This document shows, piece after piece, positions 6,179 to 13,300 of a DNA stretch of 16,263 nucleotides. Each line of letters opens with the position of its first letter. Positions within the stretch are counted from its first letter, which is position 1. Both the position numbers and the translations under genes were made by a program. The stretch is from Candidatus Woesearchaeota archaeon (GTDB lineage Archaea > Nanobdellota > Nanobdellia > SCGC-AAA011-G17 > GW2011-AR20). The DNA lies in contig JAGVZJ010000012.1 of assembly GCA_018302725.1 (NCBI GenBank), forward strand, positions 1 through 16,263. The letters run 5' to 3'. The notes beneath the pieces are model-generated. The model had not been told where the DNA came from. It ran no database searches and saw nothing but the letters and a program-made list of their open reading frames with translations.

Positions 6179-6216
6179 CTTTCATATCTGGTAGTACTTT
6201 ATTCACTGCCCTGATA
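6179..6216 (-). other. tRNA-Leu intron 3, 38 nt, position 59/60 in the T loop
   Basis: The central helix pairs exon TTCA (54-57) with intron TGAA; the bulges are AA|T and AG|T. TATC/GATA at the intron ends can extend the inner helix, and GGCAGT/ACTACC forms a distal stem with one mismatch. Excision joins TTCAAA to T and restores the 7-nt T loop. Confidence 0.82.
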
Positions 6217-6248
6217 TTTGAACCTGCGTAGGCACTAAGCCACAGGAT

Positions 6249-6294
6249 TTCTCAACATTGCAATTTCCTTGTAGCAATGAAGGAAATGTGTGCA
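6249..6294 (-). other. tRNA-Leu intron 2, 46 nt, canonical position 37/38
   Basis: The central helix pairs CTTA (32-35) with TGAG (one G-T); the bulges are AG|T and AA|A. The intron body has a strong TTTCCTT/AAGGAAA stem closing CATTGCTAC. No box C/D pair was recognised. Confidence 0.84.
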
Positions 6295-6310
6295 CTTAAG
6301 TCCTGCCCGT

Positions 6311-6329
6311 TTGGTCCTTCTTACGAAGA
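6311..6329 (-). other. tRNA-Leu intron 1, 19 nt, in the D loop (after about position 20)
   Basis: The central helix is GGTC (the conserved GG and following bases) with GACC; the bulges are AA|T and AA|A; the inner helix CTTC/GAAG is capped by a GTAA tetraloop. AA repeats at both ends let the exact cut slide by up to two bases without changing the mature RNA; the BHB picks this one. Confidence 0.82.
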
Positions 6330-6380
6330 TTGACCAGACTCCGGCACCCCCACCTACCAAATTTTAACTTCTTAATACTT

Positions 6381-6386
6381 TATAAA
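6381..6386 (-). promoter_or_regulatory. TATA-like box for tRNA-Leu
   Basis: TTTATA on the minus strand, 28-33 bases upstream of the tRNA 5' end. Confidence 0.5.
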
Positions 6387-6389
6387 TAT

Positions 6390-6632
6390 TTATATCAGCT
6401 TTTTTACTTCTTTTTTAAGCTCTTTTATAGGCCTGGCTAAAAAGTGGGTTTTACAATACCCAAAAAACTCAATATCATTCTGGCACTGGTATCCAAGTTC
6501 ATTGATTGCCTTACATTTATTTTTGGAAATTCTGCATTCTCTACAAATTCCCTGCCTTGACCTTGGGGAGTTGTAAGGGGCATAGTACTTTTTACATTTT
6601 GTACACAACTTTTTATATTTCACAGGCGGCAT
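6390..6632 (-). CDS. Two-site zinc-binding small protein
   Basis: An 80-aa protein with two apparent zinc sites. The first is a ribbon of two CxxC pairs (C10/C13 and C30/C33). The second is C40-x9-C50-x9-C60-x2-H63, resembling the CKA...G..C...GYC..H motif of small phage and bacterial proteins of unknown function (DUF5763-like). A Lys/Glu-rich helix (RPIKELKKEVKKLI) ends the chain. Nucleic-acid binding is likely from the fold but no partner is evident. It is upstream of tRNA-Leu on the same strand, and only a weak AT-rich box precedes its ATG. The gene is divergent from the DUF5654-like gene. Confidence 0.78.
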   Translation of the reverse strand: MPPVKYKKLCTKCKKYYAPYNSPRSRQGICRECRISKNKCKAINELGYQCQNDIEFFGYCKTHFLARPIKELKKEVKKLI

Positions 6633-6683
6633 AATAAGCTTAGTATATGGGAGTTTATTAGTGTTTGGTTAACCGATAATTAT

Positions 6684-6692
6684 TTATATAAA
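6684..6692 (+). promoter_or_regulatory. TATA box for the DUF5654-like gene
   Basis: TTATATAAA lies 20-28 bases before the ATG at 6712; leaderless initiation is expected. Confidence 0.6.
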
Positions 6693-6711
6693 CCAATAAT
6701 CTTAGAGTTAG

Positions 6712-6990
6712 ATGATTGCTTCTAAAATAAAACCAATAAAAGAGGGGACTGACAGGCTGAGAAGGGAGATTCAGATTAATGTAACTACTGCTGTTCTTGC
6801 CGCATTTGGTTTTATGATTGCTTTGGTGTGGAGAGATGCCATACAGGAAGCGATTAATAAACTGCTGGTAGTTTTAGACTTAACAGGAGATGCTTATATC
6901 TTTAAGGTAATTTCTGCAGCAATGGTTACATTTGTCTCTGTAATTGGGATAATTTACTTTTCTAAATTTAAGGAAGAGGATAAAAAATAA
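6712..6990 (+). CDS. Small two-helix membrane protein (DUF5654-like)
   Basis: A 92-aa protein with a basic, charged N-terminus (about 1-20), a membrane helix (about 22-41, VTTAVLAAFGFMIALVW), a short linker with RDAIQEAI, and a second helix (about 63-83) ending in FSKFKEEDKK. The AAFGFMIALVWRDAI motif between the helices matches the archaeal DUF5654 family, which has no known activity. By the positive-inside rule both termini are predicted on the cytoplasmic side. Its stop codon abuts the stop of the convergent 51-aa zinc protein, with no spacer. Confidence 0.8.
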   Translation: MIASKIKPIKEGTDRLRREIQINVTTAVLAAFGFMIALVWRDAIQEAINKLLVVLDLTGDAYIFKVISAAMVTFVSVIGIIYFSKFKEEDKK

Positions 6991-7146
6991 TTAATCTATT
7001 TTTTTAAGGATTTCTTCTTTTGAGAATTTGGACTGGCAGGTATTACAGATTATTTTCTGTTTTTTCCCTATTCTCATGTACGTCCCTTTAATTTTATTTA
7101 AGAAAGTTTTTTCAATCTCACTTTTGCAGACTTCACACTTAACCAT
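6991..7146 (-). CDS. 51-aa zinc-ribbon protein
   Basis: A short frame from the ATG at 7144-7146 to TAA at 6991-6993. C4/C7 (CEVC) and C34/C37 (CNTC) form a four-cysteine zinc site separated by a basic beta-type stretch (KIKGTYMRIGKKQKI), followed by a charged helix. The regular zinc knuckles and an AGGAG four bases before the ATG make it a convincing gene despite its size. Similar tiny zinc ribbons are common next to translation genes in archaea, but I do not recognise a named family. It is divergent from ABCE1 and convergent with the DUF5654-like gene. Confidence 0.78.
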   Translation of the reverse strand: MVKCEVCKSEIEKTFLNKIKGTYMRIGKKQKIICNTCQSKFSKEEILKKID

Positions 7147-7189
7147 TTTACTCCTATTATCTGCTAGTTTTTAATCTTTTTGAAATAAC

Positions 7190-7198
7190 CTTAAAAAG
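7190..7198 (+). promoter_or_regulatory. TATA-like box for ABCE1
   Basis: CTTAAAAAG is 21-29 bases before the ATG at 7219, again compatible with a leaderless transcript. Confidence 0.5.
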
Positions 7199-7218
7199 TA
7201 CAAGAAATTCTAAGTTTT

Positions 7219-8985
7219 ATGAATAAGTTTACTGCTATTGTTGACAAGGATAAATGCGCTCCTAATAAATGCCAATTGGAATGTATAAAATTTGACCCTT
7301 TAAACAGAGTTAAGGATGGGGAAGGGTTTCATATTGGGCAAGATAAAAAGGCAGTGATAAGTGAAAAAGTTGTTACAGAAATGCACAAAATCCCTGCTAA
7401 GAAATGTCCTTTTGAGGCAATTAAGATAATAAAACTGCCTTCTGAATTAAAACAAGAGCCTGTTCATCAATATGGACAGAATGAATTTAGATTGTTTACA
7501 TTACCTGTTCCTAAAAAAGAAACTGTTGTTGGGGTTATAGGAAGAAATGGGATAGGAAAGACAACAGCATTGGCTATTCTAAGTGGGAGTTTAAATGCCA
7601 ACTTAGGGGATTATAATAATGAGAAGAATTTAGATATAGTGGAAATATATTCCAACTCTATCTTAGGGGGTTATTTTGAAAAGTTAAGAGAACACAAAAT
7701 AAAAGTCAGCTATAAACCTCAAAGAATTGAGTTATTGCCTGAAGTTTACAAAGGCAGAAAGGTCAAAGAACTGATAGAAAAGAGTGATGAACTAAGAATA
7801 AGCAAAGAACTGATTTCTAAACTGGATATGAAGAGCATTTTAGACAGAAATGTTGAAGAATTATCAGGAGGAGAGTTACAGAAATTAGCTATTGTTGCAT
7901 GTTTGATAAAAAATGCCCAGGTTTATTATTTAGATGAGCCAATGAGTTTTTTAGACATTACTACAAGAATAAATGTTGCCAGGCTGATAAGAGAATTGAA
8001 AAAATCAATAATTGTTGTTGAGCATGATTTGACTTCTTTAGACTATATTTCTGATGAGGTACAGATTGTTTATGGAGAAAGAGGTGCTTACGGTATATTC
8101 TCCCAAAGCAAAGGGGTTAGGAATGGCGTTAATGAATATTTAGACGGATACATAAAGAGTGATAATGTCAAATTCAGAGATTATGCTATAAGATTTAATG
8201 AGTCTCCTGTTACTAAAACAAAGACTGATGTAATGCTGTTTGAGTTTCCTGAGATGGAGAAGAAGTTTGAAAGCTTTGAACTGAAAGTTGAAAGTGGAAA
8301 AGTAAACAAAGGAGAAGTTATAGGTGTTGTTGGGGCTAATGGGTTAGGGAAAAGCACTTTTTTGAAACTGATAACAGGACAGGAGAAGGCAGATAAAGGA
8401 AAAGTTGACAAAGTTAAGTTTAGCTATAAGCCACAATATATCAAAGCTGAGAAAGGAAATGTTTTAGATTATTTGAAAGAGAAAGCAGGTAATTCTTTTA
8501 ATTCTGGATGGTATAAGCAGAATATTCTTGAGAAATTAGGTGTTGGAAATATTTTAATGAGTGAGATGAAAAACTTATCTGGGGGAGAATTACAAAAAGT
8601 AATGGTTGCTGGGTGTTTAAGCGAGGATGTTGAGCTAGTTTTAATGGATGAGCCTTCTGCTTTTGTAGATGTTGAAGACAGGCTAAATATGGCAGAGATA
8701 ATTAAAGACTTCATAATAAGAAAAGAGATTTGCGCTATAATTGTAGATCATGATATTCAGTTTGTGGATTATTTGTCAGACAGTTTGCTTGTGTTTGAAG
8801 GAAAGTCAGGAATAAATGGTAGAATGGAAGGAATTAATGAAAAAAGAGAAGGAATGAACAAAGTTTTGAAGATGCTGGACATAACATATAGGGTTGATAA
8901 AACTACAGGAAGAAGAAGGATTAATAAACCTAGAAGCCAATTAGACCAGCAGCAAAGGAAGAAAGGAGAGTTTTATTATAGATGA
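7219..8985 (+). CDS. ABCE1 / RNase L inhibitor-type ribosome recycling ATPase, one Fe-S cluster predicted
   Basis: A 588-aa twin-ATPase that splits ribosomes after termination. NBD1: Walker A GRNGIGKTT (108-116), signature LSGGELQK (215-222), Walker B and Glu YYLDEP, H-loop H269. NBD2: Walker A GANGLGKST (372-380), signature LSGGELQK (453-460), Walker B LMDEPS, H511. Both sites look catalytic. The N-terminal Fe-S domain is odd. C13, C18, C22 and C63 (the CxPxxCxxxC...CP ligands) are present. The fourth Cys of the first motif is Asp26, and the three others of the second motif (CxxCxxC) are T53, H56 and P59. So the ABCE1-type cluster can form but the ferredoxin-like one cannot. The start is fixed by MNKFTAIVDKDKC, the usual family beginning. 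The 3' end overlaps the convergent gene by 10 bases. Confidence 0.95.
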   Translation: MNKFTAIVDKDKCAPNKCQLECIKFDPLNRVKDGEGFHIGQDKKAVISEKVVTEMHKIPAKKCPFEAIKIIKLPSELKQEPVHQYGQNEFRLFTLPVPKKETVVGVIGRNGIGKTTALAILSGSLNANLGDYNNEKNLDIVEIYSNSILGGYFEKLREHKIKVSYKPQRIELLPEVYKGRKVKELIEKSDELRISKELISKLDMKSILDRNVEELSGGELQKLAIVACLIKNAQVYYLDEPMSFLDITTRINVARLIRELKKSIIVVEHDLTSLDYISDEVQIVYGERGAYGIFSQSKGVRNGVNEYLDGYIKSDNVKFRDYAIRFNESPVTKTKTDVMLFEFPEMEKKFESFELKVESGKVNKGEVIGVVGANGLGKSTFLKLITGQEKADKGKVDKVKFSYKPQYIKAEKGNVLDYLKEKAGNSFNSGWYKQNILEKLGVGNILMSEMKNLSGGELQKVMVAGCLSEDVELVLMDEPSAFVDVEDRLNMAEIIKDFIIRKEICAIIVDHDIQFVDYLSDSLLVFEGKSGINGRMEGINEKREGMNKVLKMLDITYRVDKTTGRRRINKPRSQLDQQQRKKGEFYYR

Positions 8986-9560
8986 TTAATTTTTAATTCA
9001 TCATCCTGGACATATTCTAAATTATGTTTTAATGCTGTACATGCTTTTTGAATTTCTCTTCCCAAATATGCTGCATGTCCCATATTTTCTATTAAGTCTT
9101 TCTTAATTATTGTCATGTAAATTTCTAATGGATTTGTTCCATACACCATTACATCTATTTTATTTATTTCAGAACAATGAGCGACTTCTACTCTTTGTTT
9201 CTCTTTGTTGACTCTAATTAAGAAATAGCCTTTTTTGTCCATTACAAACTCTTTTAAGTCATTATATTCTGCTTTGATTTCTTCAACTTTATCTTTTTTA
9301 ATATTTACTGATACTATATCTTCATCAGTTTCATCATCATAGACTCTGATAGCATTAACAGGACATTGTTTTGCTGCTTCTATAACATCGTTTAGTTTAC
9401 TTTTTTCTATTGTTGAAATAAAAATACTATCTTTTCCTTTAGAATTTTTTAAAATTGCTTTACTTCCATTTTCATTTAGTTGAAAATAGTATGGAGCTGA
9501 GGCTACACAATTTCCGTTACCTATGCATTTTCCCTGATTATATTCCACTTTTTTTGCCAT
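8976..9560 (-). CDS. Ferredoxin-DUF4346 fusion protein
   Basis: A 194-aa protein. Residues 1-75 are a single-cluster ferredoxin: C12 and C18 (CIGNGNC) and C66 (QCPVNAI). The second ligand of a 4Fe-4S site is Asn15, so three cysteines remain, as in [3Fe-4S] ferredoxins or those using a non-Cys ligand. Residues about 105-194 (GYFLIRVNKEKQRVEVAHC..., then NPLEIYMTI and GHAAYLGREIQKA) look like DUF4346, a domain of unknown function seen with pterin and one-carbon enzymes. An electron-transfer role coupled to a DUF4346 substrate is inference. A TATA box (9582-9590) indicates its own leaderless transcript. Confidence 0.8.
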   Translation of the reverse strand: MAKKVEYNQGKCIGNGNCVASAPYYFQLNENGSKAILKNSKGKDSIFISTIEKSKLNDVIEAAKQCPVNAIRVYDDETDEDIVSVNIKKDKVEEIKAEYNDLKEFVMDKKGYFLIRVNKEKQRVEVAHCSEINKIDVMVYGTNPLEIYMTIIKKDLIENMGHAAYLGREIQKACTALKHNLEYVQDDELKINHL

Positions 9561-9581
9561 ATTTACTGTGGTTTGTTGTTT

Positions 9582-9590
9582 TTTTATAAA
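9582..9590 (-). promoter_or_regulatory. TATA box for the ferredoxin-DUF4346 gene
   Basis: TTTATAAAA on the minus strand is 22-30 bases upstream of the ATG. Confidence 0.6.
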
Positions 9591-9687
9591 TGTTTTTAAT
9601 TTATCAATAGTTATTGCATTTGAAAAAAAGGTTCTGTAATTTATATGTTTTAGTTAGATAATGTTTATATACTAGTTGTATGTTATA

Positions 9688-9703
9688 ACACTATATATTG
9701 TGA
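9688..9703. promoter_or_regulatory. NrdR box 1
   Basis: ACACTATATATTGTGA matches the NrdR operator consensus ACACWATATATWGTGT at all but the last base. It lies just upstream of the nrdR TATA box, 32 bp centre to centre from box 2. Confidence 0.85.
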
Positions 9704-9704
9704 G

Positions 9705-9710
9705 TATAAA
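9705..9710 (+). promoter_or_regulatory. TATA box of the nrdR-nrdJ operon
   Basis: TATAAA, 22-27 bases before the GTG at 9732, sandwiched between the two NrdR boxes, so bound NrdR should compete with TBP/TFB and with initiation. Confidence 0.65.
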
Positions 9711-9719
9711 CATAAAAAA

Positions 9720-9735
9720 ACACAATATCTTGTGT
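9720..9735. promoter_or_regulatory. NrdR box 2, covering the nrdR start codon
   Basis: ACACAATATCTTGTGT is a full-length match to the NrdR box. It spans the predicted transcription start and the GTG start codon of nrdR. Confidence 0.85.
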
Positions 9736-10202
9736 TAGAGGCTAAAATCAAGTGTCCATATTGCGGTCACAATGAGACCAAGGTTGTAGATAAAAGAGAA
9801 ACTAATGAACTAGTTACAACTAGAAGAAGAAGGGAATGCCTGAAGTGCGGGAAGAGATTTACAACGTATGAAAGGGTAGAAGACATAGATTTGGTGGTTG
9901 TTAAGAAAGATGGGAGAAGAGAAGAGTTTGACAGGGACAAAATCAGGAGAGGACTGCTGAGGGCATGTGAGAAAAGACCTGTTTCAGTAGAACAGATTGA
10001 CAAAATACTGGATAAAGTTGAGTCACAATTGAGAGTACTAAAGGACAAGGAAGTTAAAAGTTCGGTGATAGGGGATAAAATCATGAAAGAATTAAAGAGG
10101 CTGGATCAAATTGCTTATATAAGATTTGCATCTGTCTATAGGAGTTTTGCTGATGTTACTGATTTCCAAAAAGAATTGAAGGATTTAATAAAAAAGACGT
10201 GA
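9732..10202 (+). CDS. nrdR: NrdR, ATP/dATP-sensing repressor of ribonucleotide reductase genes
   Basis: A 156-aa protein with the two NrdR domains: an N-terminal zinc ribbon (C8, C11, C36, C39) with the basic RRRRECLKCGKRFTTYE DNA-binding segment, and an ATP-cone (about 50-140) starting VVVKKDGRREEFDRDKI. Length equals bacterial NrdR. NrdR senses ATP/dATP through the cone and represses nrd genes when dATP is high. No in-frame ATG lies near; the GTG at 9732 is chosen because it lies 22 bases after TATAAA and leaves six residues before CPYCG, so the mRNA appears leaderless. Tandem NrdR boxes over this promoter and nrdJ downstream indicate autoregulated control of the operon. NrdR is mainly bacterial, so acquisition from bacteria is plausible. 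Confidence 0.95.
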   Translation: MLEAKIKCPYCGHNETKVVDKRETNELVTTRRRRECLKCGKRFTTYERVEDIDLVVVKKDGRREEFDRDKIRRGLLRACEKRPVSVEQIDKILDKVESQLRVLKDKEVKSSVIGDKIMKELKRLDQIAYIRFASVYRSFADVTDFQKELKDLIKKT

Positions 10203-10204
10203 AA

Positions 10205-10282
10205 ATGAAATTAATAACCAAGGCAAGAGATGAGCTTGAACTTGCTTATGATTGCCTAAAAGAGTTAGAGGAGATGAATTAG
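10205..10282 (+). CDS. Possible 25-aa peptide between nrdR and nrdJ
   Basis: A short frame from ATG 10205 to TAG 10282, starting 2 bases after the nrdR stop. It encodes MKLITKARDELELAYDCLKE followed by LEEMN, a single amphipathic helix with one Cys. The tight spacing suggests translational coupling, but there is no Shine-Dalgarno site and the length is too short to judge coding bias. It may be a small regulatory peptide or just leader sequence. Confidence 0.35.
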   Translation: MKLITKARDELELAYDCLKELEEMN

Positions 10283-10306
10283 CTAAGATGCAACCTACTT
10301 TTCCTA

Positions 10307-10320
10307 GTGGGAGCTCGCAC
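10307..10320. repeat. Imperfect 14-bp palindrome in the nrdJ leader
   Basis: GTGGGAGCTCGCAC is symmetric except for one G-G pair. It lies in the 63 bases between the 25-codon frame and nrdJ, unlike the leaderless genes elsewhere here. An mRNA hairpin is possible; it does not match a known riboswitch that I can recognise. Confidence 0.35.
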
Positions 10321-10337
10321 CTTTTTGGTTTTTTAAT

Positions 10338-10344
10338 AAGGAGG
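10338..10344 (+). promoter_or_regulatory. Shine-Dalgarno site that sets the nrdJ start
   Basis: AAGGAGG is 7 bases from the ATG at 10352 but only 1 base from the ATG at 10346, so the second ATG is the better start. No TATA box lies at promoter distance, which supports translation from the nrdR transcript. Confidence 0.65.
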
Positions 10345-10351
10345 AATGATT

Positions 10352-13300
10352 ATGAGAGCTGAATATGAAACTATGCCTGTTGTTGGGAGAGTTAGAAGAG
10401 CTTTAGCTGGTGATAGAAGATTTAATGATCCAGAAGCTTTAGACGAGTTTCTTAGAAGAAGTTCAGATGTAGAAGTTTATTATGGAGATAATACTATTGC
10501 TGTTGATGTTTCTAGATCCAAATACCTTGCACCTGGAGAAAAAGGCCCTTTAGACATGTGGGATAGAGTTGCTAGAGCTATGGCAAGTGTAGAACAGGAT
10601 CCTGAAGCAATGTATTCAAGGTTTATGCCTTTACTAGCTGATTTTAAATTTGTTCCAGGAGGGAGGATTTTACATGCCGCTGGAAGAGATGATGCAAAAA
10701 GAAAGCCTACTCTTTCTAATTGCTATGTTATTCCAATTAATGAGGATAGTTTAGAAGGGATTTATCAATGCCTTACAGAATCTGCAATGGTTTACAGAAC
10801 TGGTGGAGGCACAGGTACGGATCTTTCTGTTTTAAGACCGAGAGGAGCTCCTGTTAATGCTACGGTTGATACTTCTCCTGGTGTGACTGCTTTTATGAGT
10901 CTATTAAGTGAGAGTACTAATACAGTTGCTCAGGCAGGAAGAAGAGGAGCTTTGATGTTAACATTAAGAGTAGACCATCCGGATGTTTATTACCCTGAGT
11001 ATGACCCTAATAATCCTAAGACAGGGGGTCCTGATTTTATTAGAATAAAAAATGATTCTAAGAGAACAAGAGTGCAGTATGCGAATATCAGTGTTTTATT
11101 AACTCATGAATTTATGAGAGCGGTAGAAAATGATACTGATTTTGATTTAAGATGGGGAGGCAAAGTATACAGAACAGTAAAAGCCAGGGATTTATGGAAT
11201 ACTATAATTACAAATGCTCATGCTTCTGCTGAACCTGGAATTATTTTCTGGGATACTATGAGAGAATACCATAATGTAGAGTATGCTAACCCGTTATCAT
11301 GCACTAATCCTTGTGTTGTTGGCAGTACATTAGTTTCCACTTCAAAAGGTTTAGAAAGGATTGATAATTTAGTGGGAAAAGAAGTGGACATTGTAACAGC
11401 TGTGAATTTTTCAAGAAACGGATTGATTCAGAAAAAAGTAACTAAAAGAAGAATAAATGGTAGTTTTAGAACTGGGAGGAAATTTACATATAAACTCATT
11501 ACTAAATCTGGATATGAACTTGTTGTTACTGAGGACCATAAAGTTTTAACATTAGAAGGCTGGAAAACTTTGAGAGATTTGAAGATAGGTGAAAGAGTTT
11601 TATTACAAGAGGGGAAATCACTTTTTAATCAAGATAGTTCTTTACCTTTTAGTGAGGGGAAGTGGAGCAGAGAGTTGGGAATTATGCTTGGTTGGTTAAT
11701 TGGGGATGGATGGTTTATAAGTAAAGGTAAAAATTGTAGAGCTGGATTTGTGTTTGGAAAGAGCACAGTGAGTTATTTAGAAGAAGTCAAGAAAACATTT
11801 AATAGAATTTATGGGAGAGACATTAAAGAATCTATTCGGAAAAATGGTGCGGTTCACTTATCGTATCACTCAAAAAGATTTATCAACTTTTTAGAAAAAC
11901 TAGGGCTTAAACAAGCTAAAGCTGCTCAAAAAAGAGTTCCAAAATCTATTTTCACTGCACCAGAGGAGGCTGTAATTGGTTTCTTACAAGCATTATTTAG
12001 CACGGATGGAACCATTAATGTAGGCAAAAATGAAACAAGATACATTAGATTAAGCTCCAAATCTGAGAAATTACTAAAGGATGTTCAACTTCTGCTTCTA
12101 AACCTTGGCATTAGAAGTAAAATATATGAGAGACATAGGAATAAGAGAGTTAGTTTTAGATATAAAAATGTTAGGGGAGAAATAAGACTTTATGAAAGTG
12201 ATGGAATATTATATGAACTACAAATAAGCAAGAGCATGATTCCTCTGTTCTTGAATGAGATAGGCTTTTTATATAACATACATTCTGAAAAAATAAAAAG
12301 ATTAAGAGAGTCTAGATATTATAAAACTGATTTCACTGATGAGGTAGTAGCCATTGAAGATTGTGGGTGGGAAGATGTTTATGATTTAACAGAACCCATA
12401 ACTCATTCTTTTGTAGGTAATGGTCTTATAATCCATAATTGTGGTGAGCAGCCTTTGGCTTCATATACTGCATGTAATTTAGGTAATCTTAACCTGCTGG
12501 CTTTTGTTAGTGAGTGGGGGCAGCTTGATTTTGAAGAGTTAGCATCAGCTACAAGGACTGCTACAAGATTTTTAGATGACGTGATTGATTATAATTTGAA
12601 CAATCATGCGCTTCCTGCAATAAGAGATGCAGTAGCTTCTGATAGAAGAGTTGGGTTAGGGGTTACAGGGCTGGCTGATGCTCTGGTAAAGATGGGGATA
12701 AAGTACGATTCAGAGGAAGGATTAAAGACTGTTGAAGAGGCTATTATGGTCATTGCCTATACTGCATATGATGAATCTGTAGAATTAGCAAAAGAAAGAG
12801 GTAGGTTTTCTTTGTTTAACTGGGAAGGCCTTTCTCAAAGTAAATTTATACAGAGTCTTCCTGAAGGATTGCTAGCTAAAATAAAAGAACATGGGTTAAG
12901 GAATTCTACTTTAATTACTATGCCTCCTGTTGGAACTGGGTCTATTATATCACAAACTACTTCAGGAATAGAACCGATATTTGATACAAGCTATAAAAGA
13001 AGAGTTAAACAACAAGATGGTGGCACATTTAGAGAATATAAAGTGTATCATCCTCTTGTAAAGGCATTATTTGGTGGAGATGAAAATCTTCCTGAATATG
13101 TTGTGACTGCACATGATATAGATCCATTCTTTAGAGTTAGGATGCAGGGAGTTATACAGAAGTATACAGATTCGTCTATAAGCTCTACTATTAACCTACC
13201 CCAAGATGTTTCTGTCCAGACTATAGCAGATATTTATATGGCCGCTTATAGACAAGGATTAAAAGGCGTTACAGTTTACAGAGAAGGAAGCAGAGAGGGG

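Larger units (their letters stand above)
6165..6353 (-). tRNA. tRNA-Leu (UAA) interrupted by three introns
   Basis: Removing introns of 19, 46 and 38 bases leaves an 86-nt class II tRNA. The acceptor is GTGGGGG/CCCCCAC. The D stem CCG/CGG has loop GAGTCTGGTCAAA. The anticodon stem CAGGA/TCCTG encloses CTTAAGA, so the anticodon is UAA. The long variable arm is TGGCTTAGTGCCTAC with a GGC/GCC stem. The T stem GCAGG/CCTGT closes TTCAAAT, and the discriminator is A. The long variable arm, A73 and UAA agree on leucine. The introns (103 nt) outweigh the mature RNA. A TATA-like box (6381-6386) sits 28-33 bases upstream, overlapping just before the stop codon of the preceding zinc-protein gene. Confidence 0.9.

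Noticed and set aside
6249..6294. Box C/D guide RNA inside the tRNA-Leu anticodon intron
   Set aside because: No convincing C (RUGAUGA) and D (CUGA) pair was found; the intron is mainly one hairpin.
10283..10345. Cobalamin riboswitch before the B12-dependent nrdJ
   Set aside because: The gap is far too short for the aptamer and no B12-box-like sequence was seen.
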